Assembly (NCBI RefSeq): GCF_002933855.1
Contig: NZ_BFAQ01000011.1
Coordinates: 309,442-373,441 of the forward strand
From: Vibrio penaeicida
GTDB lineage: Bacteria > Pseudomonadota > Gammaproteobacteria > Enterobacterales > Vibrionaceae
DNA length: 64,000 nucleotides
Direction of reading: 5' to 3'
The position numbers and the translations under genes were made by a program. The notes beneath the pieces were generated by a model. The model was given only the letters and a program-made list of their open reading frames with translations, made no database searches and had not been told where the DNA came from. Positions 18,114 through 26,626 of the stretch are shown here, piece by piece. The stretch's first letter is position 1. Each line of letters begins with the position of its first letter.

Positions 18114-19478
18114 ATGACTATAAACCTTCAAATGCTAGACGAATCTGTATTGGGTGCATCTACCCCAGATCCGTTGAGATTTGCCTTCGAGAAAAAGCAT
18201 TCAGCGCACGCTGGCGCTCACGCACAGCCTCCACTTTCTCAAGAGCAATTATCCGAGCAGCTAAAAAAAGTGTTGTCAGATGCACAAGGTGTAGCTGGCA
18301 AAAAAAGATGCCTTTATGTTCATGTTCCTTTCTGCCGAGTGCGTTGTACGTTTTGCAATTTCTTTCAGAATGCGGCAAGCCGAAAACTCGTCGATGAATA
18401 TTTCTCTGCATTGTTAGTAGAACTTGAGCATAAAGCGAAACAGCCTTGGACTCAGTCCAACGCGTTTCATGCTGTGTATATAGGTGGCGGAACACCAACA
18501 GATCTGTCACCTGAGCAAATTAGGATTCTCGGAACCAAGATTCGAACCTTGTTCCCACTGACCACGGATTGTGAAATTACACTTGAAGGTCGTATAAATC
18601 GTTTCAGTGATGAAATGTTTGATAATGCTTTGGAAGGTGGGTTTAACCGCTTTTCTTTTGGTGTACAGAGTTTTAATACGCTTGTTCGCCGAACAGCGAA
18701 ACGCTTAGATGACAGAGAAGCGGTGCTTAATCGCCTGTCTGAGCTGAGCCGTCAAGAAGCAGCACCCATTGTTATCGATTTACTCTACGGTTTGCCTCAT
18801 CAGAATACTGAGGTTTTTGAGCAAGATCTGATGGATTACATAGATACAGGTGCACATGGTATTGATTTGTACCAATTGATGGTTGGAGGCTCTGCTCCGA
18901 TGATCAATTTAGTTGAAAAAGGAAAAATGCCTCCGCCGGCATCAACTCCTGAAAAGGCAGCATTGTTCGCACAGGGTGTGGATTTTATGTCGAAGCACCA
19001 CATCAAGCGACTGAGTGTTAACCATTGGGCTCGAGATAACCGCGAACGTAGTCTGTATAACAGTATCGCAAAAACATCTGCTGAGGTTTTACCTGTCGGG
19101 TGTGGAGCGGGAGGGCATTTGTCAGGGTATTCATTGATGAATGTACGCACTCTCGAACAATATAATGAACGGGTGAAATCGGGTTTACCGACAGCCGCTA
19201 TGATGATGCCCCGATCTTTGCACGCCGATTTGCACGATGAAGTAAAAGCAGGCTTTGATTCTGGAGTTCTACGCGCAAGTTGTCTTGAAAATGCTGGATA
19301 TTCTGGAGTGTTTTCATGGCTAAGACCATTGTTTGAAAACTGGCAGGAAAAAGGCTTGGTCAATGCTGAAGTAGACTACCTTACGCTGACAGTGGCTGGC
19401 TCATTTTGGTCAGTTACATTGGCTCAGGGTGTGATTCACGCATTGCAATACTATGAAAGAGAAGCCTGCGTGGCTTAG
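18114..19478 (+). CDS. hutW: HutW, radical SAM haem-utilisation protein
   Basis: A 454-residue HemW-like radical SAM protein. The CxxxCxxC cluster motif is CRVRCTFC at about residues 72-79, followed by YIGGGTPTDL. HutW/ChuW proteins are reported to open the haem ring without oxygen, in contrast to oxygen-dependent haem oxygenases. The gene heads hutWXZ with 19 bases to hutX. It is divergent from hutBCD over a Fur-like site. It should not be mistaken for HemW, which has a different genomic context. Confidence 0.9.
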   Translation: MTINLQMLDESVLGASTPDPLRFAFEKKHSAHAGAHAQPPLSQEQLSEQLKKVLSDAQGVAGKKRCLYVHVPFCRVRCTFCNFFQNAASRKLVDEYFSALLVELEHKAKQPWTQSNAFHAVYIGGGTPTDLSPEQIRILGTKIRTLFPLTTDCEITLEGRINRFSDEMFDNALEGGFNRFSFGVQSFNTLVRRTAKRLDDREAVLNRLSELSRQEAAPIVIDLLYGLPHQNTEVFEQDLMDYIDTGAHGIDLYQLMVGGSAPMINLVEKGKMPPPASTPEKAALFAQGVDFMSKHHIKRLSVNHWARDNRERSLYNSIAKTSAEVLPVGCGAGGHLSGYSLMNVRTLEQYNERVKSGLPTAAMMMPRSLHADLHDEVKAGFDSGVLRASCLENAGYSGVFSWLRPLFENWQEKGLVNAEVDYLTLTVAGSFWSVTLAQGVIHALQYYEREACVA

Positions 19479-19497
19479 CTCTATATTGGAAATAATT

Positions 19498-20004
19498 ATG
19501 GAAAAAAATGAACTAAAGCAGAAAGTCGTACAGATTTTAGAGCAAGACCCAACATTGTTACCTGTTTCTGTTGCGGAGCAGCTTGGGGTTTCTGAGCATG
19601 ATGTTGTTCGCTCTCTGCCTGAAGGTATGGCGACAATGATTGATGGTGAATTTGCGCAGGAACTTCTAGAAGGGCTTGTAGGGTGGGGACCTGTAACCAC
19701 CATTGTTCACTCAATGGGATCCATTTTTGAAGTGAAAGCCCCTTTCCCGAAAGGAAAAGTAGCACGAGGCTACTACAACCTAATGGGAGATAAAGGCGAA
19801 ATGCATGGTCATTTGAAATTGGACCTTGTGAAAAGCATTGCGCTTGTCAGTAAGCCGTTTAGGGGTAAAGAAAGTCATTACTTTGGATTTTTTACAGAGC
19901 AAGGTGACAGCATCTTTAAAATTTACCTAGGGCGCGACGAAAATCGGAAGTTGCTTCCGGATCAGGTAGAGAAATTTAACGGGCTTAAAAAGCAGTACGT
20001 CTAA
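19498..20004 (+). CDS. hutX: HutX, intracellular haem carrier
   Basis: A 168-residue ChuX/HutX family protein that binds cytoplasmic haem and passes it to HutZ. IFEVKAPFPKGKVARGYYNL and MGDKGEMHGHLKLD are family-like segments. Start ATG 19498 (MEKNELKQKV) follows a GGA box, and the open frame extends 45 bases upstream into hutW. An HTH-like N-terminal part (VAEQLGVSEHDVVRSLP) is typical of this family. Confidence 0.9.
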   Translation: MEKNELKQKVVQILEQDPTLLPVSVAEQLGVSEHDVVRSLPEGMATMIDGEFAQELLEGLVGWGPVTTIVHSMGSIFEVKAPFPKGKVARGYYNLMGDKGEMHGHLKLDLVKSIALVSKPFRGKESHYFGFFTEQGDSIFKIYLGRDENRKLLPDQVEKFNGLKKQYV

Positions 20005-20100
20005 ATTACATAGTCACACGCTACGCCACATAAATGGGGTTCCATATATTAATAAACTTAAAGTAGCGTGCTAGATTGAGATTAAGTGGTAGGAGAGAAA

Positions 20101-20634
20101 ATGATGGATCAAGTTGTTAAGCAAGAGCGTCTTCAAACGCGTTTGGGGCCAGAAATTAAAGAATTTCGTGCAGAGCGAAAAACACTTCAACTGGCTACGG
20201 TAGATGGCGAAAACCGACCAAATGTTAGTTATGCTCCTTTTGTTCAGAATGAGAACGGATATTTCGTTTTGATTTCTGAGATTGCTCGTCACGCTAGAAA
20301 CCTAGGTCAAAACCCTCAAGTTTCGATCATGATGATTGAAGATGAAGATTCATCTAAGCAATTGTTCGCACGTAAGCGCTTAACCTTTGACGCTACAGCA
20401 TCAGTTGTTGATAGAGAAGAAGCACTTTGGGGAGAAGTTGTCGATCAAATGAGAGAGCGATTTGGCGATATCATTGATGGTCTTAGCCAGCTTCAAGATT
20501 TTAAACTCTTTAAACTAACGCCAATACAAGGGTTGTTTGTTAAAGGTTTTGGTCAGGCGTTCCAAGTATCTGGTGATGATTTGGTTGATGTGGTACATCT
20601 TCAAGAAGGTCACAAAAAAGTCGAACAAGACTAA
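20101..20634 (+). CDS. hutZ: HutZ, haem-degrading enzyme
   Basis: A 177-residue flavin-reductase-like split-barrel protein of the HugZ/HutZ family, which degrades haem to biliverdin-type products and releases iron. The segment QLATVDGENRPNVSYAPF and the haem-ligand histidine region in RHARNLGQNPQ fit. Starts at 20101 or 20104 (adjacent ATGs) both use the AGGAGAG box. The transcription unit ends at the hairpin at 20682-20708. Confidence 0.9.
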   Translation: MMDQVVKQERLQTRLGPEIKEFRAERKTLQLATVDGENRPNVSYAPFVQNENGYFVLISEIARHARNLGQNPQVSIMMIEDEDSSKQLFARKRLTFDATASVVDREEALWGEVVDQMRERFGDIIDGLSQLQDFKLFKLTPIQGLFVKGFGQAFQVSGDDLVDVVHLQEGHKKVEQD

Positions 20635-20654
20635 GTTCTGTTCAACAGACTTAA

Positions 20655-20708
20655 CTCTTCGCTAAGTGAAGAGGCAGAGAAAAAGATCAGCAATGCTGGT
20701 CTTTTTTT
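20655..20708 (+). terminator. Hairpin and terminator after hutZ
   Basis: A 6-bp stem (CTCTTC/GAAGAG, 20655-20673) is followed by a 10-bp stem (20682-20691 with 20695-20704) and seven T. The second is a standard intrinsic terminator. Confidence 0.85.
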
Positions 20709-20884
20709 GTTTTTCACACCTATTGCAAACGGACATCTCCACAACAACAAGGTGTAGTCGCTCGAATATCATCGTGTTTATAAGCTCTAGTTTAATGTTT
20801 TGACAGAAACCTTACTTCTTTCCTATTTACCCTTCCAATAGTTTTACGCACAATCCGCGCAATGAAAATATGTGAGGATTGAAA

Positions 20885-21337
20885 ATGAAGCGAATTATGT
20901 TATCGCTTAATACTTTGTCGCTAAGACCACAATCTCTAAGCGTATTCGCGCTGACAATGGGAATATCTCTAACTGCAATGGCTGAGTCGTCACCAAGTGG
21001 AGATTGGAAGCTTGGTATGGCAATCGATCAAGGGCTAAGTGCGGTTGCTCAATATCAAGACACCTATAATTTTGCTATTGGCAATCATGGTGTGTCTGCC
21101 GACTATCTACTGAAGAAAGGGCGCTTTGAATCCTCTGAAGTTCCATTTACTTGGTATTTTGGTGCAGGTGGTTGGATTGGGTGGGAAGAAAGCTTTGGTC
21201 CAAGACTGCCTGTGGGGCTAGATTGGGATTTTGCTAATGGCTGGGACGCCTATGCTCAATTAGCACCAGGGTTAAATGTGCATAAAGGATTGAATCTAGG
21301 TTTAGATGCTTCGTTAGGCATTCGTTATGCGTTTTGA
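20885..21337 (+). CDS. Small outer-membrane-like hypothetical protein
   Basis: I cannot assign a family. The 150-residue product has an N-terminal hydrophobic segment with a likely signal peptide (about residues 1-36, ending near AMAES). The rest is rich in glycine and aromatic residues with alternating hydrophobic strands and ends ...GIRYAF. A terminal phenylalanine is typical of beta-barrel outer-membrane proteins. The ATG at 20885 has GTGAGG upstream; a TTG six bases earlier is possible. It is a single gene with its own terminator. An eight-strand barrel is an inference from length. Confidence 0.6.
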   Translation: MKRIMLSLNTLSLRPQSLSVFALTMGISLTAMAESSPSGDWKLGMAIDQGLSAVAQYQDTYNFAIGNHGVSADYLLKKGRFESSEVPFTWYFGAGGWIGWEESFGPRLPVGLDWDFANGWDAYAQLAPGLNVHKGLNLGLDASLGIRYAF

Positions 21338-21354
21338 GCAAATTGCAGAATAAA

Positions 21355-21384
21355 AAATGCCGGCTACATAAGCCGGCATTTAGC
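21355..21384. terminator. Bidirectional terminator
   Basis: A perfect 11-bp stem AAATGCCGGCT/AGCCGGCATTT with a 5-base loop lies between the outer-membrane-like gene and the minus-strand NSS transporter genes. Confidence 0.85.
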
Positions 21385-21403
21385 GTAATTTAAGTAGAGA
21401 TTT

Positions 21404-21502
21404 TTAGTCTTGCTTATTCATTGCACGTTTGATGCAGATGGCAGCGCCACCCCAAGTAATGCCTAAGCCTAAAACCATCATGATGATTGCACTTGTTGTC
21501 AT
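21404..21502 (-). CDS. MetS-like small subunit of the NSS transporter
   Basis: A 32-codon gene reads MTTSAIIMMVLGLGITWGGA at its start and ends KRAMNKQD. It has one membrane helix followed by a basic tail. Its ATG overlaps the stop of the NSS transporter by four bases. It matches the description of the methionine/alanine import small-subunit family (MetS type), in which a tiny membrane protein is needed for activity of the NSS partner. The gene is easily missed because of its length. Confidence 0.75.
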   Translation of the reverse strand: MTTSAIIMMVLGLGITWGGAAICIKRAMNKQD

Positions 21503-22965
21503 GCTTTGCTCTCCTTACTGCTGGTAACGTTAATAATTAGACCGAATACAAATAATGCAGCAATGAGTGCCCAACCTAGCGTTAGGTCGTAGCCACCATA
21601 GCCTTCCGTGAATAGTGCGCTCAGTTTAGTAACCAAAATAATCGCCAAAATCACTGGAGTGATGAAACGTAAGCATATATCGAACCATTGACCGATTGAG
21701 AAATCCGATGTGGAATTTACGTACACACGTACATCGCCAACTTTATTCAACAGCCAAGCCATCAATAAGATTTCAATAAAGCCACCCAGCATAATGCCAA
21801 CGTTGTTCGCGAAATGGTCAACCAAATCAAGTAGCAACAAACCACCATTGGTTGCAAATGCCATCGAAACAACAAGACCGACACCGATTACAATATTGGC
21901 TGCCTTCTTACGGCTCCAGTTTAGCTTGTCCATAATGGCAGATGTCACGGCTTCCATAATGGAGATGTGGGAGCTCAAACCAGCTACAACAAGGGCAAAG
22001 AAGAACAGAGGACCAAGAATATAAGGTGCTGGAAGTAGGTTAATGGCGGCTGGAAGCGTTACGAAAGCCAAGCCAACACCTGCTGAAACGACTTCAGTAA
22101 GCGGCTTACCTTGCTCCTGAGCCATATAGCCCAATACAGAAAATATCATGATACCTGCAAGGATCGAGAACCCGCAGTTAATCAAAACAGTCATGAATGC
22201 GTTGTTTGTTATGTCTGACTTTTCAGGAAGGTAGCTTGAATAAGCGAGCATAATGGCAAAACCAATACTCAGGGTGAAAAAGATTTGACCATATGCGGCG
22301 GCCCAAACTTTTACGTCCCAAATCTTACTGAAATCAGGTTCAAACATGTAGTTCACACCATCCAGAGCGCCTGGAAGGAACACCATGCGCCCAATCAGTG
22401 CGATAACCATGATGAATAAAACAGGCATCATGATCTTAGAAGCACGTTCGATACCGGCTTTTACGCCCCCAACGATTGCGGCATAGGTGATTCCCCAAGC
22501 AATAAGCATCGCAATGGCAATTTTCCATTGAATACTGCCTAGATTCGTCGGTGAGTTGTCGCCGAGTTGCAAGTATTCGCTGAAGAAGAATGCATTAGTA
22601 TCTTCTCCCCACTCCTGAGTGAACGACATTCCAAAATAAGAGATCGCCCAGCCAATAACGGCAACGTAGTACACTGCAATAACAGCGGCCACACCAACTT
22701 GGAACCAACCAAGCCATTCAAATTTTGAATGTATTTTTGCGAGTGTTTTCGGTGCGGAACCACGATATTTCTGACCCATACTGAACTCTAGGATCATGAA
22801 TGGGATACCAGCGGTGATCATGGCAAAAAGGTATGGAATAAAAAATGCGCCGCCACCGTTCTCGTAGGCCATGTAAGGGAAACGCCAAATGTTCCCTAGC
22901 CCGATTGCTGACCCTACTGCGGCAAGAATAAAGCCCGCACGGGATCCCCATTGTTCTCGTTTCAT
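21499..22965 (-). CDS. Sodium-dependent NSS-family amino-acid transporter
   Basis: The 488-residue product belongs to the neurotransmitter:sodium symporter family (SNF, LeuT fold). GFILAAVGSAIGLGNIWRFPY in TM1 holds the sodium and substrate-site residues. YGQIFFTLSIGFAIMLAYSSY and the unwound TM6-like segment also fit, as do roughly 12 hydrophobic segments. The MetS-like partner gene suggests methionine or alanine as substrate, but this is inference. It is transcribed leftward from a 578-base AT-rich gap. Confidence 0.85.
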   Translation of the reverse strand: MKREQWGSRAGFILAAVGSAIGLGNIWRFPYMAYENGGGAFFIPYLFAMITAGIPFMILEFSMGQKYRGSAPKTLAKIHSKFEWLGWFQVGVAAVIAVYYVAVIGWAISYFGMSFTQEWGEDTNAFFFSEYLQLGDNSPTNLGSIQWKIAIAMLIAWGITYAAIVGGVKAGIERASKIMMPVLFIMVIALIGRMVFLPGALDGVNYMFEPDFSKIWDVKVWAAAYGQIFFTLSIGFAIMLAYSSYLPEKSDITNNAFMTVLINCGFSILAGIMIFSVLGYMAQEQGKPLTEVVSAGVGLAFVTLPAAINLLPAPYILGPLFFFALVVAGLSSHISIMEAVTSAIMDKLNWSRKKAANIVIGVGLVVSMAFATNGGLLLLDLVDHFANNVGIMLGGFIEILLMAWLLNKVGDVRVYVNSTSDFSIGQWFDICLRFITPVILAIILVTKLSALFTEGYGGYDLTLGWALIAALFVFGLIINVTSSKESKA

Positions 22966-23543
22966 TATTTAACTCCTAACGACGTCACTAAGATCAACAT
23001 TTTCACCACAAAACGGATCCCTTTTATATTTTGTTATTGCTCTTGAGTCATATGAACCATATGAATTGTATGCTAAATGGCAATATCTTAGGGTTTAATT
23101 CTATTCTGTGAGTTATAACTTAGTGATTAATTCTGATTGTTACGATGTGTGTGTGCATATTCTGGAATATTCCGCTATGCATAGAGTCGAGACTACCCAT
23201 TAACCAGTTGTAAGGCAATAGTTTCTATTGTGTAGATAGTTGGTTTCTACTTGTCTTTAATTTGACATAATCCTGATAATTTAGTGAATGATTCTGATTC
23301 ATTGTTATATTTACTTCTTATAAAACTATTATTTACCAATTAATAAAAATTAATAACTTTGGTTGTGAAAAGTTCATTTGACGGAAAAAACAGCAAGTAA
23401 TGATGTTTGTGTCCTGAATTCATCTAAATGTGATGAAAGAATTCAAATGTGATACTGGCAGCATACTTAAAACGTGGATAACGAGATGTCTTGAATGGAA
23501 GTGTATCTGCTGTTATTAATTTGTTAATAACCGGAGGTGATGT
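22966..23543. promoter_or_regulatory. AT-rich gap upstream of the NSS transporter and a small membrane protein
   Basis: No gene is seen. Notable pieces are a palindrome GGAATATTCC (23164-23173), two AAATGTGAT repeats (near 23430 and 23446, each preceded by GAATTC) and a perfect 8-bp inverted repeat GTTATTAA-tttg-TTAATAAC at 23512-23531 just before the ribosome-binding site of the 30-residue gene. Divergent promoters are expected here. Confidence 0.4.
23512..23531 (+). promoter_or_regulatory. Perfect inverted repeat before the small membrane protein
   Basis: GTTATTAA-tttg-TTAATAAC ends two bases before the GGAGGTGA ribosome-binding site (23533-23540). In RNA it would form an AU-rich hairpin next to the ribosome-binding site. 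In DNA it could be an operator. Confidence 0.45.
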
Positions 23544-23636
23544 ATGGACTTTGATTTTAAATTTGCCCTTGGAGCAACCATCGTTGTTTTTACTGTGCTA
23601 GTGGCGTTTGCAGTTATAGCCATTACAACTGCTTAA
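23544..23636 (+). CDS. YnhF-like 30-residue membrane protein
   Basis: ATG 23544 follows an excellent GGAGGTGA box and reads 30 codons to TAA. The product begins MDFDFKFALGATIVVFTV, continues as one long hydrophobic helix and ends ITTA. The pattern of an acidic-aromatic start (D-x-KF) followed by a single TM helix resembles E. coli YnhF, a small inner-membrane protein of unknown function. The strong ribosome-binding site and the hairpin just upstream argue that it is real. Twelve bases separate it from the patatin gene, so the two may be co-transcribed. Confidence 0.65.
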   Translation: MDFDFKFALGATIVVFTVLVAFAVIAITTA

Positions 23637-23648
23637 GATTAGTCATGT

Positions 23649-24806
23649 ATGAGTAATACAGGGGTAGTAACCGACTCTAGCACTAATGTTAATACTCAAC
23701 GTTTACAAAAATACTTTGGTGGTAATACAGCGCTAGTTGCCCAAGGCGGTGGGCAACGCGGAATTTTTACCGCCGGTGTTTTAGATGCATTCCTCCTCTC
23801 TGATTTTGATCCCTTCAATACTTACTACGGCACTTCTGCTGGCGCTTTGAACTTATGTGCTTATATCTGTAGGCAAGCTGGGCTAGGTCGTTCATTTCTG
23901 CTCGATCTGACTACTCAGCCAGAATTTTTCAGCCTGTTTGGCTATATCCGAAACAAACAAACACTCGATATTGATTGGGCGTTGGATAAAGTTAGCCATT
24001 ACCCATACAAGCTCGATGTTGATCTAGGCAGAAACCAATTAGCAGGGAAAAATGCTTTTGCTTCGGTAACGGATGCCGTTCATTTACAGGATCACTATCT
24101 TCCTATGCTTGAAGATAACTGGGTTAATGTGCTCAAAGCGACATGCGCCATACCTAGGCTGTATAAAGGGGAGGTGGTGATTGATGGCACAAGATACCTT
24201 GATGGTGGAGTCTCTGCTTCTATTCCCGTTCAGGAAGCATGGAGGACCGGAAGCCGGTGTATTGTTGTGATTAGAACGGAACCGTTTGAACAAGAAATGC
24301 CGAAGGGTGATGTTCCCGTTGCGGTGAGTGACGGCATGCCTATTTGGTTGCGTCAATCTGTTGATGCTCTGCAAAACCAATGGGATAGTAAAGTTCAAGA
24401 ATGGAAAAGCGATTGGTCTGATTTCTTCATTGAAAAATTTAATCAATCTGCGCAACAAAACAAATTGCTTTCTCAAGCAAGGCTTTTGAATGGTGGACGA
24501 TGGCTATTTGGCGCGGGCGATGTTTATCGTTTGAGTCATATGTTGGGGGAAACATTCGATTCTGGCTTAGCTGATATGTTAATGGTGCATTATCAGACTT
24601 ACTCATTAACACAACAATTTCTGACTTCGCCTCCCGATGATTGTTTCATTCTTCAGATCCACCCAGAATCCCCACTTGAGTCCACGTCTCTACTTAGTGA
24701 TCGTGAAGCCCTTTTGGCTGACTATGAGCTTGGTTTAAAAGCTGGCAATAATTTCGTAAATACATATTTGCAAGCTGAGTCGAACCTGAAACCACGATCT
24801 GCATAG
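23649..24806 (+). CDS. Patatin-like phospholipase, YjjU-like
   Basis: A 385-residue patatin-fold hydrolase. The oxyanion-hole glycines (QGGGQRGIFTAG, about 31-42), the nucleophile elbow YGTSAG (serine about 61) and the dyad aspartate in LDGGVSASIPV are all present. The order and spacing resemble E. coli YjjU, a predicted cytoplasmic lipid acyl hydrolase. No signal peptide is seen. Substrate is unknown. The ATG at 23649 is chosen. Another ATG four bases upstream is out of frame. Confidence 0.85.
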   Translation: MSNTGVVTDSSTNVNTQRLQKYFGGNTALVAQGGGQRGIFTAGVLDAFLLSDFDPFNTYYGTSAGALNLCAYICRQAGLGRSFLLDLTTQPEFFSLFGYIRNKQTLDIDWALDKVSHYPYKLDVDLGRNQLAGKNAFASVTDAVHLQDHYLPMLEDNWVNVLKATCAIPRLYKGEVVIDGTRYLDGGVSASIPVQEAWRTGSRCIVVIRTEPFEQEMPKGDVPVAVSDGMPIWLRQSVDALQNQWDSKVQEWKSDWSDFFIEKFNQSAQQNKLLSQARLLNGGRWLFGAGDVYRLSHMLGETFDSGLADMLMVHYQTYSLTQQFLTSPPDDCFILQIHPESPLESTSLLSDREALLADYELGLKAGNNFVNTYLQAESNLKPRSA

Positions 24807-24826
24807 TTTTAAAAGATTATGATGGA

Positions 24827-24867
24827 AGAAAGAGCAAGTTAGAGGATCTTTTTAACCTGCTCTTTCT
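24827..24867. terminator. Imperfect hairpin between convergent genes
   Basis: AGAAAGAGCAAGTT pairs with AACCTGCTCTTTCT (one mismatch) between the patatin-like gene and pykA. It lacks a clear T-run on the plus strand. Possible bidirectional terminator. Confidence 0.4.
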
Positions 24868-24925
24868 ATGCCTGTATCAAAGTGCTTGCTGCGATTTAAG
24901 TGACGTTCTTTTTAGATCAATTTAC

Positions 24926-26371
24926 CTATCGTACTTCAATGATTCTCATACAGTTGGTTGAGCCAATAAGGTCCATTACGTCACCTTGCGTAATAATGAC
25001 AGTATCACCAACATCCAATAGGCCTTTTTCTTTTAATGCTTCCAGAGCAGAGTAGGTCGTATCTAAGCCTGATGCACCATCGCTACCAAAGTAAACGGGA
25101 GTGACACCACGATATAAAGTGCATCGATTAAGGGTATCTTCATTACGAGACAGAGCGAAGATGGGGAGTCCGGAACTTAAGCGAGACATCATGAGTACAG
25201 TTTTACCTGATTCCGTTAGGCTAACCATCGCTTTTACACCGTCAAGGTGGTTTGCGGCATACATGGTTGCCATAGAGATAGTTTCAGATGCCGACTCAAA
25301 TTTCGTTTCTAAGCGGTGCCCTGATACATTGAGTGAAGGCATTTTTTCTGCACCAATACACACTTCAGCCATAGATTTAACGGTTTCGACCGGATATTTC
25401 CCCGCTGCAGTTTCCCCAGAAAGCATTACAGCGTCAGTGCCATCAAGTACCGCATTGGCGACATCCATAACTTCAGCCCGGGTAGGAAGTGGATTCTCAA
25501 TCATGGATTCCATCATCTGGGTTGCCGTTATAACCGTTCTATTGAGTCTTCGAGCACGCAGTATGAGCTGTTTTTGTACCCCTACGAGTTCTGGATCTCC
25601 GATTTCAACACCGAGATCGCCCCTCGCGACCATAACCGCGTCTGACGCGGAAATAATATCATCCATACTTTCTTCGTCTTCAACGGATTCCGCTCGTTCT
25701 ACTTTGGCAACCAACTTTGCACTCAGCCCAGCGTCGGTGGCGAGCCTGCGAGCATATCTCATATCTTCACCATTACGAGGGAAGGAAACCGCGAGGTAAT
25801 CGACTTTTATTTTGGCAGCAGTAAGTATGTCCGCTTTGTCTTTATCTGTAAGCGCTTCTGCAGACAGTCCGCCCCCTTTTTTATTTATTCCTTTGTTGTT
25901 TGAAAGAGGTCCACCGACAAGAACTGTTGTGTGAACTCTAGTATTTTCTACTGACACGACCTTCAACTGAACGCGACCATCATCTAGAAGAAGGACATCT
26001 CCTTTGGATACATCTTTTGGCAACTCTTTATAGTCAACGCCGACTGATACGACCGATCCTTCTCCAGGTGGCAGTTCAGCATCTAAGACAAATTTTGCTC
26101 CAACTTCTAAGTTGACCTTATTGTCTTCAAATGTTGATACCCGAATTTTAGGACCTTGTAAGTCACCTAATATGGCGACGTGTGTTCCAAGTTTTGCTGC
26201 GATTTGTCGGACTTTTTGCGCGCGTTGTATGTGATCTTCTGAACTTCCGTGAGAAAAGTTCATTCTTACAACATTAGCGCCTGCTTCGATTATCTCTTCT
26301 AAATTATTGCCCTTATCTGTGGAAGGACCCAAGGTAGCAACAATTTTGGTTCGTCTGAGTAATTTAGACAT
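24926..26371 (-). CDS. pykA: Pyruvate kinase II
   Basis: PykA makes pyruvate and ATP from phosphoenolpyruvate. The 481-residue product fits the E. coli PykA type: [15 protein letters not shown] at the N-terminus, NFSHGS, the [17 protein letters not shown] segment, KVERAE with the active-site lysine and [12 protein letters not shown]. The start at 26371 (MSKLLRRTK) has GGAG 7 bases upstream. A longer frame to 26425 begins with an unconserved KQKARNN-type stretch and is rejected. It is divergent from mlc. Confidence 0.94.
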   Translation of the reverse strand: MSKLLRRTKIVATLGPSTDKGNNLEEIIEAGANVVRMNFSHGSSEDHIQRAQKVRQIAAKLGTHVAILGDLQGPKIRVSTFEDNKVNLEVGAKFVLDAELPPGEGSVVSVGVDYKELPKDVSKGDVLLLDDGRVQLKVVSVENTRVHTTVLVGGPLSNNKGINKKGGGLSAEALTDKDKADILTAAKIKVDYLAVSFPRNGEDMRYARRLATDAGLSAKLVAKVERAESVEDEESMDDIISASDAVMVARGDLGVEIGDPELVGVQKQLILRARRLNRTVITATQMMESMIENPLPTRAEVMDVANAVLDGTDAVMLSGETAAGKYPVETVKSMAEVCIGAEKMPSLNVSGHRLETKFESASETISMATMYAANHLDGVKAMVSLTESGKTVLMMSRLSSGLPIFALSRNEDTLNRCTLYRGVTPVYFGSDGASGLDTTYSALEALKEKGLLDVGDTVIITQGDVMDLIGSTNCMRIIEVR

Positions 26372-26626
26372 ATCATTCTCCGTTTGATCGCGATTATTCC
26401 GTGCTTTTTGCTTTTGTAAGAACAAGTGTAGCGATTAGGAGATATTTTCGTGCGCAAAAAAACATCGACTTGATCACTATTCTAGGCTTTAAAAAATGTC
26501 TAAATTCAAACTTGTATAAAAAGATCTGATAGATACGTGATGGGAGTCACGACGATGGATCAAGCCGCTTCACAATTACTTTTCAAAGTAAAAAAATTAG
26601 TGGGTTTACAATCGTCGGAGTTTTCT

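Noticed and set aside
18836..19363. 175-codon minus-strand frame in hutW
   Set aside because: Antisense to a clear radical SAM gene; no ribosome-binding site or family.
25101..25799. 232-codon plus-strand frame inside pykA
   Set aside because: Complement of a conserved enzyme gene; serine/alanine-rich shadow protein without motifs.
26372..26425. Longer start of pykA
   Set aside because: The extra 18 residues are not part of the pyruvate kinase family and the later ATG has a GGAG box.
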